Assembly (NCBI GenBank): GCA_051881355.1 | Contig: JBJEPS010000080.1 | Coordinates: forward strand, 1 to 40,998 | DNA from: Fimenecus sp051881355 | Lineage (GTDB): Bacteria > Bacillota > Clostridia > Oscillospirales > Acutalibacteraceae | Direction of reading: 5' to 3' | DNA length: 40,998 nucleotides | In this document: positions 15,655 through 23,499 of the stretch, piece after piece | Numbering within the stretch: position 1 is the first letter of the stretch | How the letters are laid out: each line of letters starts with the position of its first letter | Position numbers and translations under genes: made by a program | The notes under the pieces: model-generated | Databases searched by the model: none | What the model saw: the letters and a program-made list of their open reading frames with translations, nothing else | What the model was told of the DNA's origin: nothing

Positions 15655-16971
15655 TTACGGATTTGGTCTGTTTTGACTGTCAGAAGTATTTTGCGCACGG
15701 CGTGCGCGCTGCTGTTTGCGCTTTTGATTCTTTTTGCGGCGTGCGGTTTCCAAAATGACTTCCAACAATATCAATGCGGCGACAACCAAAATCACGGCAA
15801 TCACCTTACCCGGTGTCACACTCGTGCCGTTTTTCTCCCCTTCTGCGGTTTGATTGGTTAACCCTTCCACCGCTGTGCGCAAACTGTAATTTGCCTGCAT
15901 CAGACTGTTTTCGGAGGCGGGAGATACCAACGCCTCTTTTCCGGCGGCAATCGCGTCTTTGAGCGCATTTGCCGACTGCGTGCTGCAAAGCGTAACATCC
16001 ACATTCTGCGCCGCTTCCAATGCGGCAGACAAACGTTCTTTTTGTAAGGAAACGCGGGCACGGTATTCACAAAGCTCCGTAATATTGTTGGTGATAATGA
16101 TGCTGTATCCACGCGCGGTCACATCATTCCAGCCGATGGCATTGTCCTCCCGTTTGCCGCAAAGTGCCGGGTCGGTCATATCAATCGCGGCTCTGCCCTT
16201 GCCTGTAAATTCCTTCAGCACGGAATTGCCGTACACCACGCCGTACGGGTTAAAGGAGGAAAGCAGAGTCCCCACCGCACCGCCGCTTAATGTTTTCGAA
16301 GCCACGGATTTCGCGCTGAATACTACATTGCCGTGATAAGAAGAAAGCACCAAAGGCATGGTCGGCTTTTCGGAAATCCAGTTTTTGACTTCCTTCTTGT
16401 CGCCGTCCGCAAGCAAAACAACACTGTTTAAAAGATTTTCCGCACTTAACGCATCGTAAATTTCATCGCGAAACGCCCAGCCGCCCTCGACCAACAAAAG
16501 TGCCTTGCCGGACAGGGCTTTTGCGGCGTCTACAAGTGTCGGTACAGTATATGCCGTAATTTTCTCATGCAGACTGCCTGTGCTGTTGCGCAAATGGTAT
16601 TCGGACAACTCATGGTAGCCGACATCGGCAATGTTTTTATCGACAACATTACCCAAGGCGTCCACACACATTCTCGACAAATTTTCATCTGCCATTAAAA
16701 CAATATACCCGTCCGCTGTTTTGCGCACGGTGACATACACCATATCCGCACCCGCTTCCGATGCAGCGAGCAAGCCCTCCACGGACTGCTCGGGGAATTT
16801 TTCGGTGTCGCCGTATTTTGAAACTGCAATCAAGTCCCCCGCCGGATTTTTCAGCGCTGTGTACGCCGCAGAAACCGACGCGTCCTCAGCGAATACGGGG
16901 ACAATTAAACTGCAAATTATCGCAAGTACTGCCAAGCAGCACAGCAATTTGCGTATCCAAACGCGCTTCAT
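15655..16971 (-). CDS. Membrane-anchored GDPD-fold protein with degenerate active site
   Basis: A 438-residue exported protein: signal peptide 1-29 (ending VFAED), a glycerophosphodiester phosphodiesterase-like TIM barrel at about 45-300, a helical linker, one transmembrane helix near 393-412 and a very basic cytoplasmic tail. The fold is shown by GADMVYVTVRKTADGYIVLM and ADENLSR, which align with the GDPD 'GAD-x-IE-x-DV-TkDG-VV-x-HD-x-x-L-x-R' signature. Key residues are changed: the HRG is SKYG, the metal-binding E and D are Tyr and Thr, and the second His is Ala. Catalysis is therefore unlikely, and a binding or wall-associated role is possible. AGGAGGGCG precedes the ATG. Confidence 0.8.
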   Translation of the reverse strand: MKRVWIRKLLCCLAVLAIICSLIVPVFAEDASVSAAYTALKNPAGDLIAVSKYGDTEKFPEQSVEGLLAASEAGADMVYVTVRKTADGYIVLMADENLSRMCVDALGNVVDKNIADVGYHELSEYHLRNSTGSLHEKITAYTVPTLVDAAKALSGKALLLVEGGWAFRDEIYDALSAENLLNSVVLLADGDKKEVKNWISEKPTMPLVLSSYHGNVVFSAKSVASKTLSGGAVGTLLSSFNPYGVVYGNSVLKEFTGKGRAAIDMTDPALCGKREDNAIGWNDVTARGYSIIITNNITELCEYRARVSLQKERLSAALEAAQNVDVTLCSTQSANALKDAIAAGKEALVSPASENSLMQANYSLRTAVEGLTNQTAEGEKNGTSVTPGKVIAVILVVAALILLEVILETARRKKNQKRKQQRARRAQNTSDSQNRPNP

Positions 16972-17011
16972 ATGCGCCCTCCTTTGAAAAAATGCCGATT
17001 CTTTTGTATTC

Positions 17012-17040
17012 AGTATAGCAAATATCCCTGAAATTTACAA
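17012..17040 (-). promoter_or_regulatory. Promoter of the GDPD-like gene
   Basis: On the minus strand TTGTAA (17035-17040) and TATACT (17012-17017) are 17 bases apart, about 40 bases before the start codon. Confidence 0.65.
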
Positions 17041-17153
17041 TAGAAAATAGTGTTTTTTCGGCGAATTCCGATTCAAAAATACTAAATATGGTATGAATTT
17101 CATTTTGCACAAAAATAATAGTCAAAATTTTACTTGCGGAAATTTTTTAGGAC

Positions 17154-17219
17154 TTGATAGTCATACTTTTTTTATGTTACAATAATAGCCACTTCGACAA
17201 ACCTATTCGGATTTTGTCG
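17154..17219 (+). promoter_or_regulatory. Promoter and inverted repeat upstream of the XRE-nth operon
   Basis: TTGATA (17154-17159) and TACAAT (17178-17183) are 18 bases apart. In the leader, CGACAAA (17195-17201) and TTTGTCG (17213-17219) form a perfect 7-bp inverted repeat 11 bases apart, a plausible operator for the XRE protein or an RNA hairpin. Confidence 0.6.
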
Positions 17220-17241
17220 TTTTGAAGGGGAGTTTTGTGCA

Positions 17242-17472
17242 ATGTCATTCGGCAAAAACTTGAAAAATTTAAGATGCGCAAAGCTGCCGCCGCTGACACA
17301 GACAGACCTTGCCAACGCCATAGGCGTAACACAGCGCAAGATTTCGTTTCTGGAAACGGGGGCGTCTGAGCCTTCGTTGCGTGATATTACGGCGCTTTGC
17401 CGCTATTTCAACGTTTCGGCGGACTATCTTTTGGGCTTGCCCCGTGATATGGAGTATCCTGACAAACCATGA
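17242..17472 (+). CDS. Small XRE-family HTH regulator
   Basis: A 76-residue stand-alone helix-turn-helix protein. The HTH_3 fold spans about residues 7-62, with the recognition portion in QTDLANAIGVTQRKISFLE and the scaffold AGASEPSLRDITALCRYFNVSADYLLGL partly shown by YFNVSADYLLG. It has no sensor domain. Its TGA overlaps the ATG of nth (ATGA), so the two are translationally coupled. It probably autoregulates through the inverted repeat in its leader; whether it controls the DNA-repair/replication genes beyond is unknown. Confidence 0.88.
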   Translation: MSFGKNLKNLRCAKLPPLTQTDLANAIGVTQRKISFLETGASEPSLRDITALCRYFNVSADYLLGLPRDMEYPDKP

Positions 17473-18095
17473 CAAAAAAAGAACTTGCGTTACAAAGTGT
17501 TGAAGCACTGAAAACCGAATACCCTGACGCGCTTTGCTCGCTGACGGCGTCCAATCCTTTGGAACTGCTTATCGCCACGCGCCTTTCGGCGCAGTGCACC
17601 GACGCACGCGTTAACTTAGTTACCCCCGCGCTGTTCGAGAAATACCCGACGCTGGACGATTACTGCAATGCCGATGTCAAGGACATTGAGAATATCATTC
17701 ATTCCTGCGGGTTTTATCACGGGAAAGCGCGGGATATTATTGCCATGGCGCAAAAAATTAAATCGGATTTCGGCGGCAAAGTCCCCGATACCATTGAAGA
17801 TTTGACTTCTTTACAGGGCGTCGGCAGAAAAACCGCCAATTTGATTGTGGGCGACGTCTACAAAAAGCCCGCCGTGGTCTGCGATACCCATTTAATCCGC
17901 ATTGCCAACCGTTTGGGGTTGGTCGCCACAAAAGACCCCGTCAAGGTGGAAACCGCGCTGAAAAAAATTCTGCCCCCCGAGGAGAGCAACGATTTTTGCC
18001 ACCGTGCCGTGCTGCACGGGCGTGCCGTTTGCACCGCACGCAAGGCGTACTGCGAAAAATGCTGTATGTCTGCCTTTTGTAAAAAGAAAATCTGA
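17469..18095 (+). CDS. nth: Endonuclease III
   Basis: This DNA glycosylase/AP-lyase removes oxidised pyrimidines in base excision repair. At 208 residues it is of standard length. The helix-hairpin-helix LQGVGRKTAN holds catalytic Lys121, and VVCDTHLIR holds catalytic Asp139. The 4Fe-4S loop is complete, with Cys188, Cys195, Cys198 and Cys204 in C-x6-C-x2-C-x5-C spacing. It is coupled to the upstream XRE gene by an ATGA overlap and followed by dnaD; nth beside dnaD is also known from Bacillus, which supports an ancient pairing. Confidence 0.97.
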   Translation: MTKKELALQSVEALKTEYPDALCSLTASNPLELLIATRLSAQCTDARVNLVTPALFEKYPTLDDYCNADVKDIENIIHSCGFYHGKARDIIAMAQKIKSDFGGKVPDTIEDLTSLQGVGRKTANLIVGDVYKKPAVVCDTHLIRIANRLGLVATKDPVKVETALKKILPPEESNDFCHRAVLHGRAVCTARKAYCEKCCMSAFCKKKI

Positions 18096-18116
18096 CCGGA
18101 AAGGTTTTTCTGCCCC

Positions 18117-19124
18117 ATGTATAAATGCAACCCCGATTGTTACAGTGCGATGTTTGCCCTTCCCGCAAGCGTTGCCGACAAATATATTGCCGAGGCTTCC
18201 GGCGACAGCATAAAAGCTCTGCTTCTGATTTTTCGAAATCCGAGCGGGGCTGTTTGCGTCAGTGAGATTTCCGAAAAATTGGGGCTGACGGCAGACGAGG
18301 TTCTGCACGCGCTCGATTACTGGGTACAAAAAGGGATTTTGCTGTTCACCGATGATGCGGGAAATGTGAAATACGTACCGAAATCGGAGCGCCAACCGCA
18401 GGAAACGGCAGAACCAAAGCCGGCAAATCCGTCTGTCGAAAAGAATATCCCTCTCCCCACCGCCGCGGCAGAATTCCCGAAACCAACCATGGAGCAAATC
18501 ACGGCACGTATACAAGAGGATAAAACCGTCCGCAGTCTTTTTTCGGAAGTGCAAAGCATTTTAGGGCGCACCATCGGTCTGGATATGCAAACCACACTTT
18601 TAACATTGTTTGACACCTACGGCTTAAAAAAAGAAGTCATTTTGACGCTGGTACAGTATTTGTCCGAGCACGGCAGAGGCGCGACGGCGACCATTCTGCG
18701 CACGGGAAAAATATGGGCAGAGCGTGAAATCAACACACTGGACGAAGCAAACGAATACATACAAAACGACACGCAGGTACAGCACCTGTTTGCACAGTTT
18801 CGCACGGCGACGGGGATTTCCACACCGCGTCCGACACAAAAGCAAAGCGACTATCTGCTTTCGTGGACCGATATGGGAATGCCCATGGAGCTTATCTTAA
18901 AAGCCTACGAGGAAACTGCCGAACGCACGGGCAAGTTGTCGTTCGCGTATATGGATAAAATTCTCAAGAACTGGCACGAGGCAGGGCTTACTTCTGCCGG
19001 TGCGGTCGATACACAGCAAGCCAAAACCAAAGCGGCAAAAGCAAGCGGCAATCCAGAAAAACGCTCATACGATTTGGACGATGCCGTACAACGCATTTTG
19101 AAGGAAAGCGAAACGCAGGCATAA
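18117..19124 (+). CDS. dnaD: DnaD-domain replication initiation protein
   Basis: A 335-residue primosome component that, in Firmicutes, remodels DnaA-bound DNA and recruits the helicase loader. An N-terminal winged-helix region (about 25-100) is followed by a Pro-rich linker and two DnaB_2/DnaD C-terminal domains, about 122-205 and 215-290. The second ends with YMDKILKNWHEAG, the classic YxxxIxxxW motif; the first ends with a degenerate form, TILRTGKIWAE. It lies in a run nth-dnaD-dnaI. The ATG at 18117 has GGAAAGG 12 bases upstream, a long spacing, so modest translation is likely. Confidence 0.9.
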   Translation: MYKCNPDCYSAMFALPASVADKYIAEASGDSIKALLLIFRNPSGAVCVSEISEKLGLTADEVLHALDYWVQKGILLFTDDAGNVKYVPKSERQPQETAEPKPANPSVEKNIPLPTAAAEFPKPTMEQITARIQEDKTVRSLFSEVQSILGRTIGLDMQTTLLTLFDTYGLKKEVILTLVQYLSEHGRGATATILRTGKIWAEREINTLDEANEYIQNDTQVQHLFAQFRTATGISTPRPTQKQSDYLLSWTDMGMPMELILKAYEETAERTGKLSFAYMDKILKNWHEAGLTSAGAVDTQQAKTKAAKASGNPEKRSYDLDDAVQRILKESETQA

Positions 19125-19136
19125 AGGCGGTACACT

Positions 19137-20120
19137 ATGGGATATGCAAAACGAATTTACGCGCTCGCCGCGTCCGAAATGAAAGCGCGGCGCGAAAAAG
19201 CCGAACAGCAAGCGGCACAGAACAAAGCGGATTTTCTTGCAAAATGCCCGCAGGTTCTGGATATTGAAAGTGAAATGGCAAAAACCGGTCTTGCCGCCGT
19301 CAAGGCAGTCGGCGCAGGCAAAGACGCTGTGGATATTATCAACAGTTTGGCAAAATACAATTTGGAATTGCAGGCAAAGCGAAAAGCACTCCTCTTGCAA
19401 AACGGTTTTCCCGCGGATTTTTTACAGCCGCACTACACTTGCGCGGTCTGCGAGGACACAGGCGCGGCGGACGGCAAGGAATGCGCCTGCTATCAAAAAC
19501 TGTTGCGGGAGATTGCGTTTCGGGAGCTGTCCGCAAAGACCCCGTTACGGCTTTGCTCCTTTGACAGTTTTTCTCTGTCCTATTATCAGGATACCCCCGA
19601 CCGAAACGGTGTAATCCCACGGCAAAAAATGGAAGAGGTACTTGGCTTCTGTAAGCGCTATGCGGACACATTTTCTCTGCAATCCCCGAGTTTGTTATTT
19701 TTCGGCAACACAGGACTCGGCAAAACGCATCTTTCTTTAGCGATTGCGGCGGCGGCGATTGAAAAAGGCTACGGCGTGGTCTACGGCACGGCGCAAAATC
19801 TGTTTTCCGCTTTGGAAAAGGAGCATTTCGGGAAAACCGCCGAGGAGGACACCGAAAGTATGCTTTTGGACTGCGATTTGCTGATTTTAGACGACCTCGG
19901 CACAGAATTCACCACGGGCTTTGTCACAGCATCGTTTTACAACATTATCAACACACGTTTGCTTTGCGGCAAACCGACGGTTATCAACACAAATTTGTCC
20001 TTTGAGGAATTGGAGGACAAATACTCCAACCGCATTGTCTCACGCATATTGGGCTGTTATCAAGTGCGCCGATTTTACGGGGAAGATATGCGTGTGAAAA
20101 AACGGTTCGAACCAAAATAA
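19137..20120 (+). CDS. dnaI: DnaI/DnaC-type helicase loader ATPase
   Basis: This AAA+ protein loads the replicative helicase at origins and restarted forks. The N-terminal ~90 residues are helical. A zinc module follows with Cys102, Cys105, Cys116 and Cys118 (CAVCEDTG and CACY), typical of clostridial loaders. Walker A is GNTGLGKT (190-197), Walker B is LLILDDLGTE (about 248-257), and NRIVSRILG carries the sensor/Arg-finger region. The length of 327 fits the family. It follows dnaD by 12 bases and ends at a strong terminator, so the XRE-nth-dnaD-dnaI set is one unit. Confidence 0.93.
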   Translation: MGYAKRIYALAASEMKARREKAEQQAAQNKADFLAKCPQVLDIESEMAKTGLAAVKAVGAGKDAVDIINSLAKYNLELQAKRKALLLQNGFPADFLQPHYTCAVCEDTGAADGKECACYQKLLREIAFRELSAKTPLRLCSFDSFSLSYYQDTPDRNGVIPRQKMEEVLGFCKRYADTFSLQSPSLLFFGNTGLGKTHLSLAIAAAAIEKGYGVVYGTAQNLFSALEKEHFGKTAEEDTESMLLDCDLLILDDLGTEFTTGFVTASFYNIINTRLLCGKPTVINTNLSFEELEDKYSNRIVSRILGCYQVRRFYGEDMRVKKRFEPK

Positions 20121-20126
20121 AAAACC

Positions 20127-20158
20127 AGCGGTGTACCTTTTTCGGTGCACCGCTTTTT
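20127..20158 (+). terminator. Intrinsic terminator of the XRE-nth-dnaD-dnaI operon
   Basis: AGCGGTGTACC (20127-20137) pairs with GGTGCACCGCT (20144-20154), one wobble, then TTTTT. Confidence 0.9.
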
Positions 20159-20169
20159 CTACGAAAGGA

Positions 20170-20198
20170 TTGCATTTTTCGGTAAGAATTGTTAGAAT
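20170..20198 (+). promoter_or_regulatory. Promoter of the pyrB operon
   Basis: TTGCAT (20170-20175) and TAGAAT (20193-20198) are 17 bases apart. The leader is only about 17 bases, so no PyrR-type or UMP attenuator leader is present before pyrB. Confidence 0.6.
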
Positions 20199-20221
20199 AC
20201 TATATAAACGGAGTGATGAAA

Positions 20222-21292
20222 ATGCAGACACATAACCTGATTGATTTAGAGGATATTTCTAAAAATGATTTACAGGAAATTATCCGCTTGGCGCAGATGA
20301 TAAAAGCGCACCCGTCGATTTTTACCGACGCATGTCACGGCAAAATTATGGCAACGCTCTTTTACGAGCCGTCCACCCGCACACAAATGTCTTTTCAAAC
20401 CGCAATGCTTCGCTTGGGCGGGCAAGTCATTGGCTTTGACAACCCCTCCAACGCGTCGGTCGCCAAAGGCGAGAGCTTAAAGGATACCGTGCGCGTGGTC
20501 AGCGGTTATGCAGATTTAATCGTGATGCGCAACCCCGTAGAGGGCTCGGCGCTGGCGGCGTCACTCTATTCCAAAAGTCCGATTATCAACGCCGGTGACG
20601 GCGGGCATTTGCACCCGACGCAAACCTTAACCGATGTGGTCACGCTTTCGTTTGAGAAAGGCACGCTGGACGGTTTGACCATAGGACTTTGCGGTGATAT
20701 GAAAAACGGCAGAACGGTACATTCGCTGATTAAAACGCTGTCAAAATACAAAAACAACCGTTTTGTGCTGATTTCCACGCCCGAATTGCAGTTGCCGCAG
20801 TATATGCTCGATATTTTAGAGGAAAGCGGCTGTGCCTACAATTTTTCGGACAGCTTGGAGAAATCCATTGGGGAACTCGATGTACTGTATATGACGCGTA
20901 TTCAGCAGGAACGCTTTAAATCCAAAGAAGAATACGAAGCGCAAAAGGGCATTTATGTGCTGGACGAAGCAAAAATGCGTTTGGCAAAGGAAGATTTGGT
21001 GGTGCTCCATCCCCTGCCGCGTGTTGACGAAATCACCGTAGCGGTCGATGACGACCCGCGCGCCAAATACTTCGAACAGGCGGAATACGGCATGTATGCA
21101 CGTATGGCACTGATTATTACCATGCTCAATATGCGCACAGGCATTAGCCCCGCGCCGGTACACAGCGCAGATGCACGCCAATGCCGCAACCCGCGGTGCG
21201 TTACCAATACCGAAGCCTATGTGCCGCATTTGTTTTACGAAAAAGGAGGCAAGACTGTCTGCAAATTCTGTGACAGTTTGTTAGAAGAATGA
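20222..21292 (+). CDS. pyrB: Aspartate carbamoyltransferase with C-terminal PyrI-like zinc ribbon
   Basis: This enzyme condenses carbamoyl phosphate with aspartate, the committed step of pyrimidine synthesis. Catalytic residues are visible: STRT (51-54), SVAKGES (Ser79, Lys82), HPTQ (131-134), R164 in NGRTVHS, MTRIQQE (225-230) and the HPLPR loop (263-267). After residue 310 comes a C-terminal extension with Cys321, Cys326, Cys347 and Cys350 (C-x4-C-x20-C-x2-C, containing CRNPRCVT and CKFCD). That is the zinc domain of the separate regulatory chain PyrI, without its nucleotide-binding domain. The ATG at 20222 is chosen for its 8-base spacing to GGAG. It overlaps the next gene by ATGA. Confidence 0.95.
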   Translation: MQTHNLIDLEDISKNDLQEIIRLAQMIKAHPSIFTDACHGKIMATLFYEPSTRTQMSFQTAMLRLGGQVIGFDNPSNASVAKGESLKDTVRVVSGYADLIVMRNPVEGSALAASLYSKSPIINAGDGGHLHPTQTLTDVVTLSFEKGTLDGLTIGLCGDMKNGRTVHSLIKTLSKYKNNRFVLISTPELQLPQYMLDILEESGCAYNFSDSLEKSIGELDVLYMTRIQQERFKSKEEYEAQKGIYVLDEAKMRLAKEDLVVLHPLPRVDEITVAVDDDPRAKYFEQAEYGMYARMALIITMLNMRTGISPAPVHSADARQCRNPRCVTNTEAYVPHLFYEKGGKTVCKFCDSLLEE

Positions 21293-21834
21293 AAGCGTTA
21301 TTTTTATTCGGCTCGCCGAAGCGCAACAGTCACACTGCCGCACTTTGCGGTGCATTTTTGCAGGGGCTTTCCAAAGACTATGCTGTCGAAATCGTACGGC
21401 TGTTTGACTTGATGCCGAAGCCCTGCAATGACTGCGGCTACTGCAAGGCATCAGACGGGTGCTCCAAAAAAGACTTGGATAGCCTTATGGAAAGCTATTT
21501 TGATGCGGATTTGGTCGTGGTGGCAAGTCCGGTATACCTCCTCTCCTACCCCGCGCCGGTCAAAGCATTATTTGACCGCTTTCAGCGATTTTACAACGCA
21601 CGCTTTCGCCGTGGTATTGCAAAGCCGATTGTAAAGCCGAAAAAGGCGGTTTTACTGTTATCGGCAGGCGATGACGGCAAAGAGGCACAAACCGTCATCG
21701 AAGCGCAGACACGCCGTGCATTTTCTGTAATGAACACGGAAATCGTCGGTACGGTATTGGCGGACAACACAGATAGTGCGCCCGTCTCACGCGAAATTTT
21801 ACAACGCGCATTTTCGCTTGCAAAAAGTCTATAA
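21289..21834 (+). CDS. Flavodoxin-fold NAD(P)H-dependent FMN reductase / iron-sulfur flavoprotein-like
   Basis: A 181-residue flavodoxin-like oxidoreductase. LFLFGSPKRNSHTAAL is the FMN phosphate-binding loop and VVASPVYLLSYPAPVKALFDR is the flavin-ring segment. Between them PKPCNDCGYCKASDGC gives a Cys cluster typical of the iron-sulfur flavoprotein/multimeric flavodoxin branch of anaerobes, though the exact cluster spacing is not certain to bind iron. Translation is coupled to pyrB (4-base overlap) and thioredoxin follows after 29 bases. The physiological acceptor is unknown. Confidence 0.87.
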   Translation: MKALFLFGSPKRNSHTAALCGAFLQGLSKDYAVEIVRLFDLMPKPCNDCGYCKASDGCSKKDLDSLMESYFDADLVVVASPVYLLSYPAPVKALFDRFQRFYNARFRRGIAKPIVKPKKAVLLLSAGDDGKEAQTVIEAQTRRAFSVMNTEIVGTVLADNTDSAPVSREILQRAFSLAKSL

Positions 21835-21863
21835 TAGGTATGGAAATGAAAGGAGAAACCAAA

Positions 21864-22181
21864 ATGGCAATCATCAATATTTCTTTAAACAACTTTCAAA
21901 CAGAGGTTTCGACCAGTGAAAAACCCGTTTTACTGGATTTTTATGCAGACTGGTGTGGTCCATGCCAAATGCTGCACCCCGAGCTTGAAGCCTTTGAAGC
22001 GAACACCGACCTTGTAAAAGTTGGGCAAATCAATGTGGACGAAAACGGCGAGCTCGCCCAGCTTTACGGGATTTTATCCATTCCGACGCTGGTGCTCGTG
22101 AAAAACGGGCAGGAAGTGGCACGCCGCGTCGGCGGCTGTGAAACCGCAGATATTGAGGCGTTTGTCAAAGCGCATTGCTGA
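21864..22181 (+). CDS. trxA: Thioredoxin
   Basis: A 105-residue disulfide reductase with the active site WCGPC (Cys31, Cys34) preceded by VLLDFYADW and the cis-proline segment SIPTLVLVKNG. The ATG at 21864 is preferred over the one at 21840 because AGGAG lies 8 bases before it and the upstream codons fall within the ribosome-site region. It is the last gene of the pyrB operon. It would serve protein disulfide reduction, and could take electrons from thioredoxin reductase or an FTR-like donor. Confidence 0.95.
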   Translation: MAIINISLNNFQTEVSTSEKPVLLDFYADWCGPCQMLHPELEAFEANTDLVKVGQINVDENGELAQLYGILSIPTLVLVKNGQEVARRVGGCETADIEAFVKAHC

Positions 22182-22419
22182 TATAGGCATTGTGGCTTTC
22201 GCGCAGAATGGGAAATTTGGATTTGTATTTGTAAGGGGCGACGACCCGGCGCCCCACAATAAAATGCATCTGTTTTCGCAAGCGCCCCTACGAATTGTAG
22301 GGAACGACCTGAGTGTCGTTCCGCGGCATTACAGCAAATTTACGGGCAGCCGAGGTCGTCCGCCCCTACGGTTTGTTATACAAATTAAAATTTATATCCC
22401 CTAAACAATCGAAACACAA
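22182..22419. other. Intergenic stretch with repeat copy A
   Basis: About 240 bases without a gene. A GC-rich hairpin (GGGGCG with CGCCCC near 22235-22257) precedes the 97-bp repeat copy. No terminator T-run follows trxA directly, so the transcript may read into the repeat. Confidence 0.6.
22297..22393 (+). repeat. 97-bp structured intergenic repeat, copy A
   Basis: This aligns without gaps to 40216-40312, with 9 mismatches over 97 bases. It begins GTAGGGAACGACC, holds a perfect hairpin GGAACGAC/GTCGTTCC, has an imperfect terminal inverted repeat with CGTCCGCCCCTAC, and ends in the AT-rich tail ATACAAATTAAAATTT. It lies after trxA on the plus strand. Confidence 0.9.
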
Positions 22420-22460
22420 AAACAGGGTATGTCAAATTGCTTTGACATACCCTCATTTTT
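22420..22460. terminator. Bidirectional intrinsic terminator of the perR-rubrerythrin operon
   Basis: GGGTATGTCAAA (22425-22436) and TTTGACATACCC (22441-22452) pair perfectly over 12 bp with a 4-base loop. On the minus strand it is followed by TGTTTTTG. Confidence 0.93.
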
Positions 22461-22482
22461 CAGCAAAATTTCAAATGAAAAA

Positions 22483-23028
22483 TTAACCGAAATATCTCTG
22501 AAGAAGTCCTTCGAAGGCTTTGCCGTGACGCGCTTCGTCGCGAGCCATTTCATGCACGGTGTCATGGATTGCATCGAGACCTTCCTCTTTTGCGCGTTTT
22601 GCAAGCTCAACTTTACCCATCGTCGCGCCGTTTTCAGCCTCTACACGCATTTCGAGGTTCTTTTTGGTGCTGTCGGTGACAACTTCGCCCAAAAGCTCTG
22701 CAAATTTCGCAGCATGCTCAGCCTCTTCATACGCCGCCTTTTCCCAGTACAGACCGATTTCGGGATAGCCCTCTCTGTGGGCAACGCGTGCCATAGCAAG
22801 GTACATACCGACTTCCGAGCATTCGCCGTTGAAGTTTGCACGAAGACCTTCGATAATGTCTTCCGGAACACCTTTCGCTACGCCGACAACATGTTCAGCA
22901 GCCCAAGTTTTTGCGCTTTCCTCAACTACATTGAACTTCGAGCCGGGAACACCGCACTGAGGGCATTTTTCGGGCGGCGTATCGCCTTCATGGACATAAC
23001 CGCATACGGGGCATACAAATTTTTTCAT
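22483..23028 (-). CDS. Reverse rubrerythrin (rubredoxin-like N-terminus, ferritin-like C-terminus)
   Basis: A 181-residue non-haem iron protein that reduces hydrogen peroxide (and oxygen in some clostridia) using NAD(P)H through rubredoxin partners. The rubredoxin-like domain comes first, with Cys6, Cys9, Cys22 and Cys25 (CPVCGY and CPQCG). The diiron ferritin-like domain follows, with NFNGECSEVGMY, KAAYEEAEHAAKF and HEMARDEARHGKAF supplying the E/ExxH ligands. That domain order is the reverse of classical rubrerythrin. The ATG at 23028 (AGGAGG 8 bases away) is preferred over the GTG one codon upstream. It is co-transcribed with the PerR-like gene just upstream. Confidence 0.95.
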   Translation of the reverse strand: MKKFVCPVCGYVHEGDTPPEKCPQCGVPGSKFNVVEESAKTWAAEHVVGVAKGVPEDIIEGLRANFNGECSEVGMYLAMARVAHREGYPEIGLYWEKAAYEEAEHAAKFAELLGEVVTDSTKKNLEMRVEAENGATMGKVELAKRAKEEGLDAIHDTVHEMARDEARHGKAFEGLLQRYFG

Positions 23029-23046
23029 CACAAATTCCTCCTGAAT

Positions 23047-23457
23047 TTAAAAATTTTCTTTTTTATTTTGTTCGGCTTGCGCGCAGCAATTCGTACAAAC
23101 GCCGAAGAAAATCAAACTGTAATCGTGGACTTCGCCGCAAAACGGGGTTGACAGCAAGGCTTCCGTGGACGGCAGACTGCACTGCGGCAAATCATAAAAT
23201 CGACCGCATTTTTCGCACTGTAAATGCGCGTGACGGTGGGTATCGGCGTCGTAATGTTCCTCCCCACCTGAGGAAAAACGCACGATTGTACCGTTTTCAC
23301 ACAGCGTGTTGAGATTACGATACAGTGTGCCGAGGCTCAAACTCGGTATTTCTTCCCGCACGGAAAGATATAGCTCCATGGCGGTGGGATGGTCAAAACG
23401 TTGCTGCAAATTCTGCAATATTGCGTCGCGCTGACGGCTCTTTCGCACCTGCGGCAT
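23047..23457 (-). CDS. perR: Fur-family peroxide regulator, PerR-like
   Basis: A 136-residue metal-dependent repressor. The winged helix includes HPTAMELYLSVREEI and SLGTLYRNLNTL (recognition helix). The structural zinc site is two Cys pairs, Cys81/Cys84 (CEKCG) and Cys121/Cys124 (CTNC); a His/Asp cluster DADTHRHAH provides the regulatory metal site. In PerR proteins, peroxide oxidises the histidine ligands and releases DNA. The ATG at 23457 has AGAGAGG 8 bases upstream. It is first in an operon with reverse rubrerythrin 18 bases downstream, and a 7-1-7 palindrome covers its own -10 box. PerR rather than Fur/Zur is inferred from the partner gene. Confidence 0.9.
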   Translation of the reverse strand: MPQVRKSRQRDAILQNLQQRFDHPTAMELYLSVREEIPSLSLGTLYRNLNTLCENGTIVRFSSGGEEHYDADTHRHAHLQCEKCGRFYDLPQCSLPSTEALLSTPFCGEVHDYSLIFFGVCTNCCAQAEQNKKENF

Positions 23458-23499
23458 GGACACCACCTCTCTGTAAATTAACGATAACGAGAATTATTA

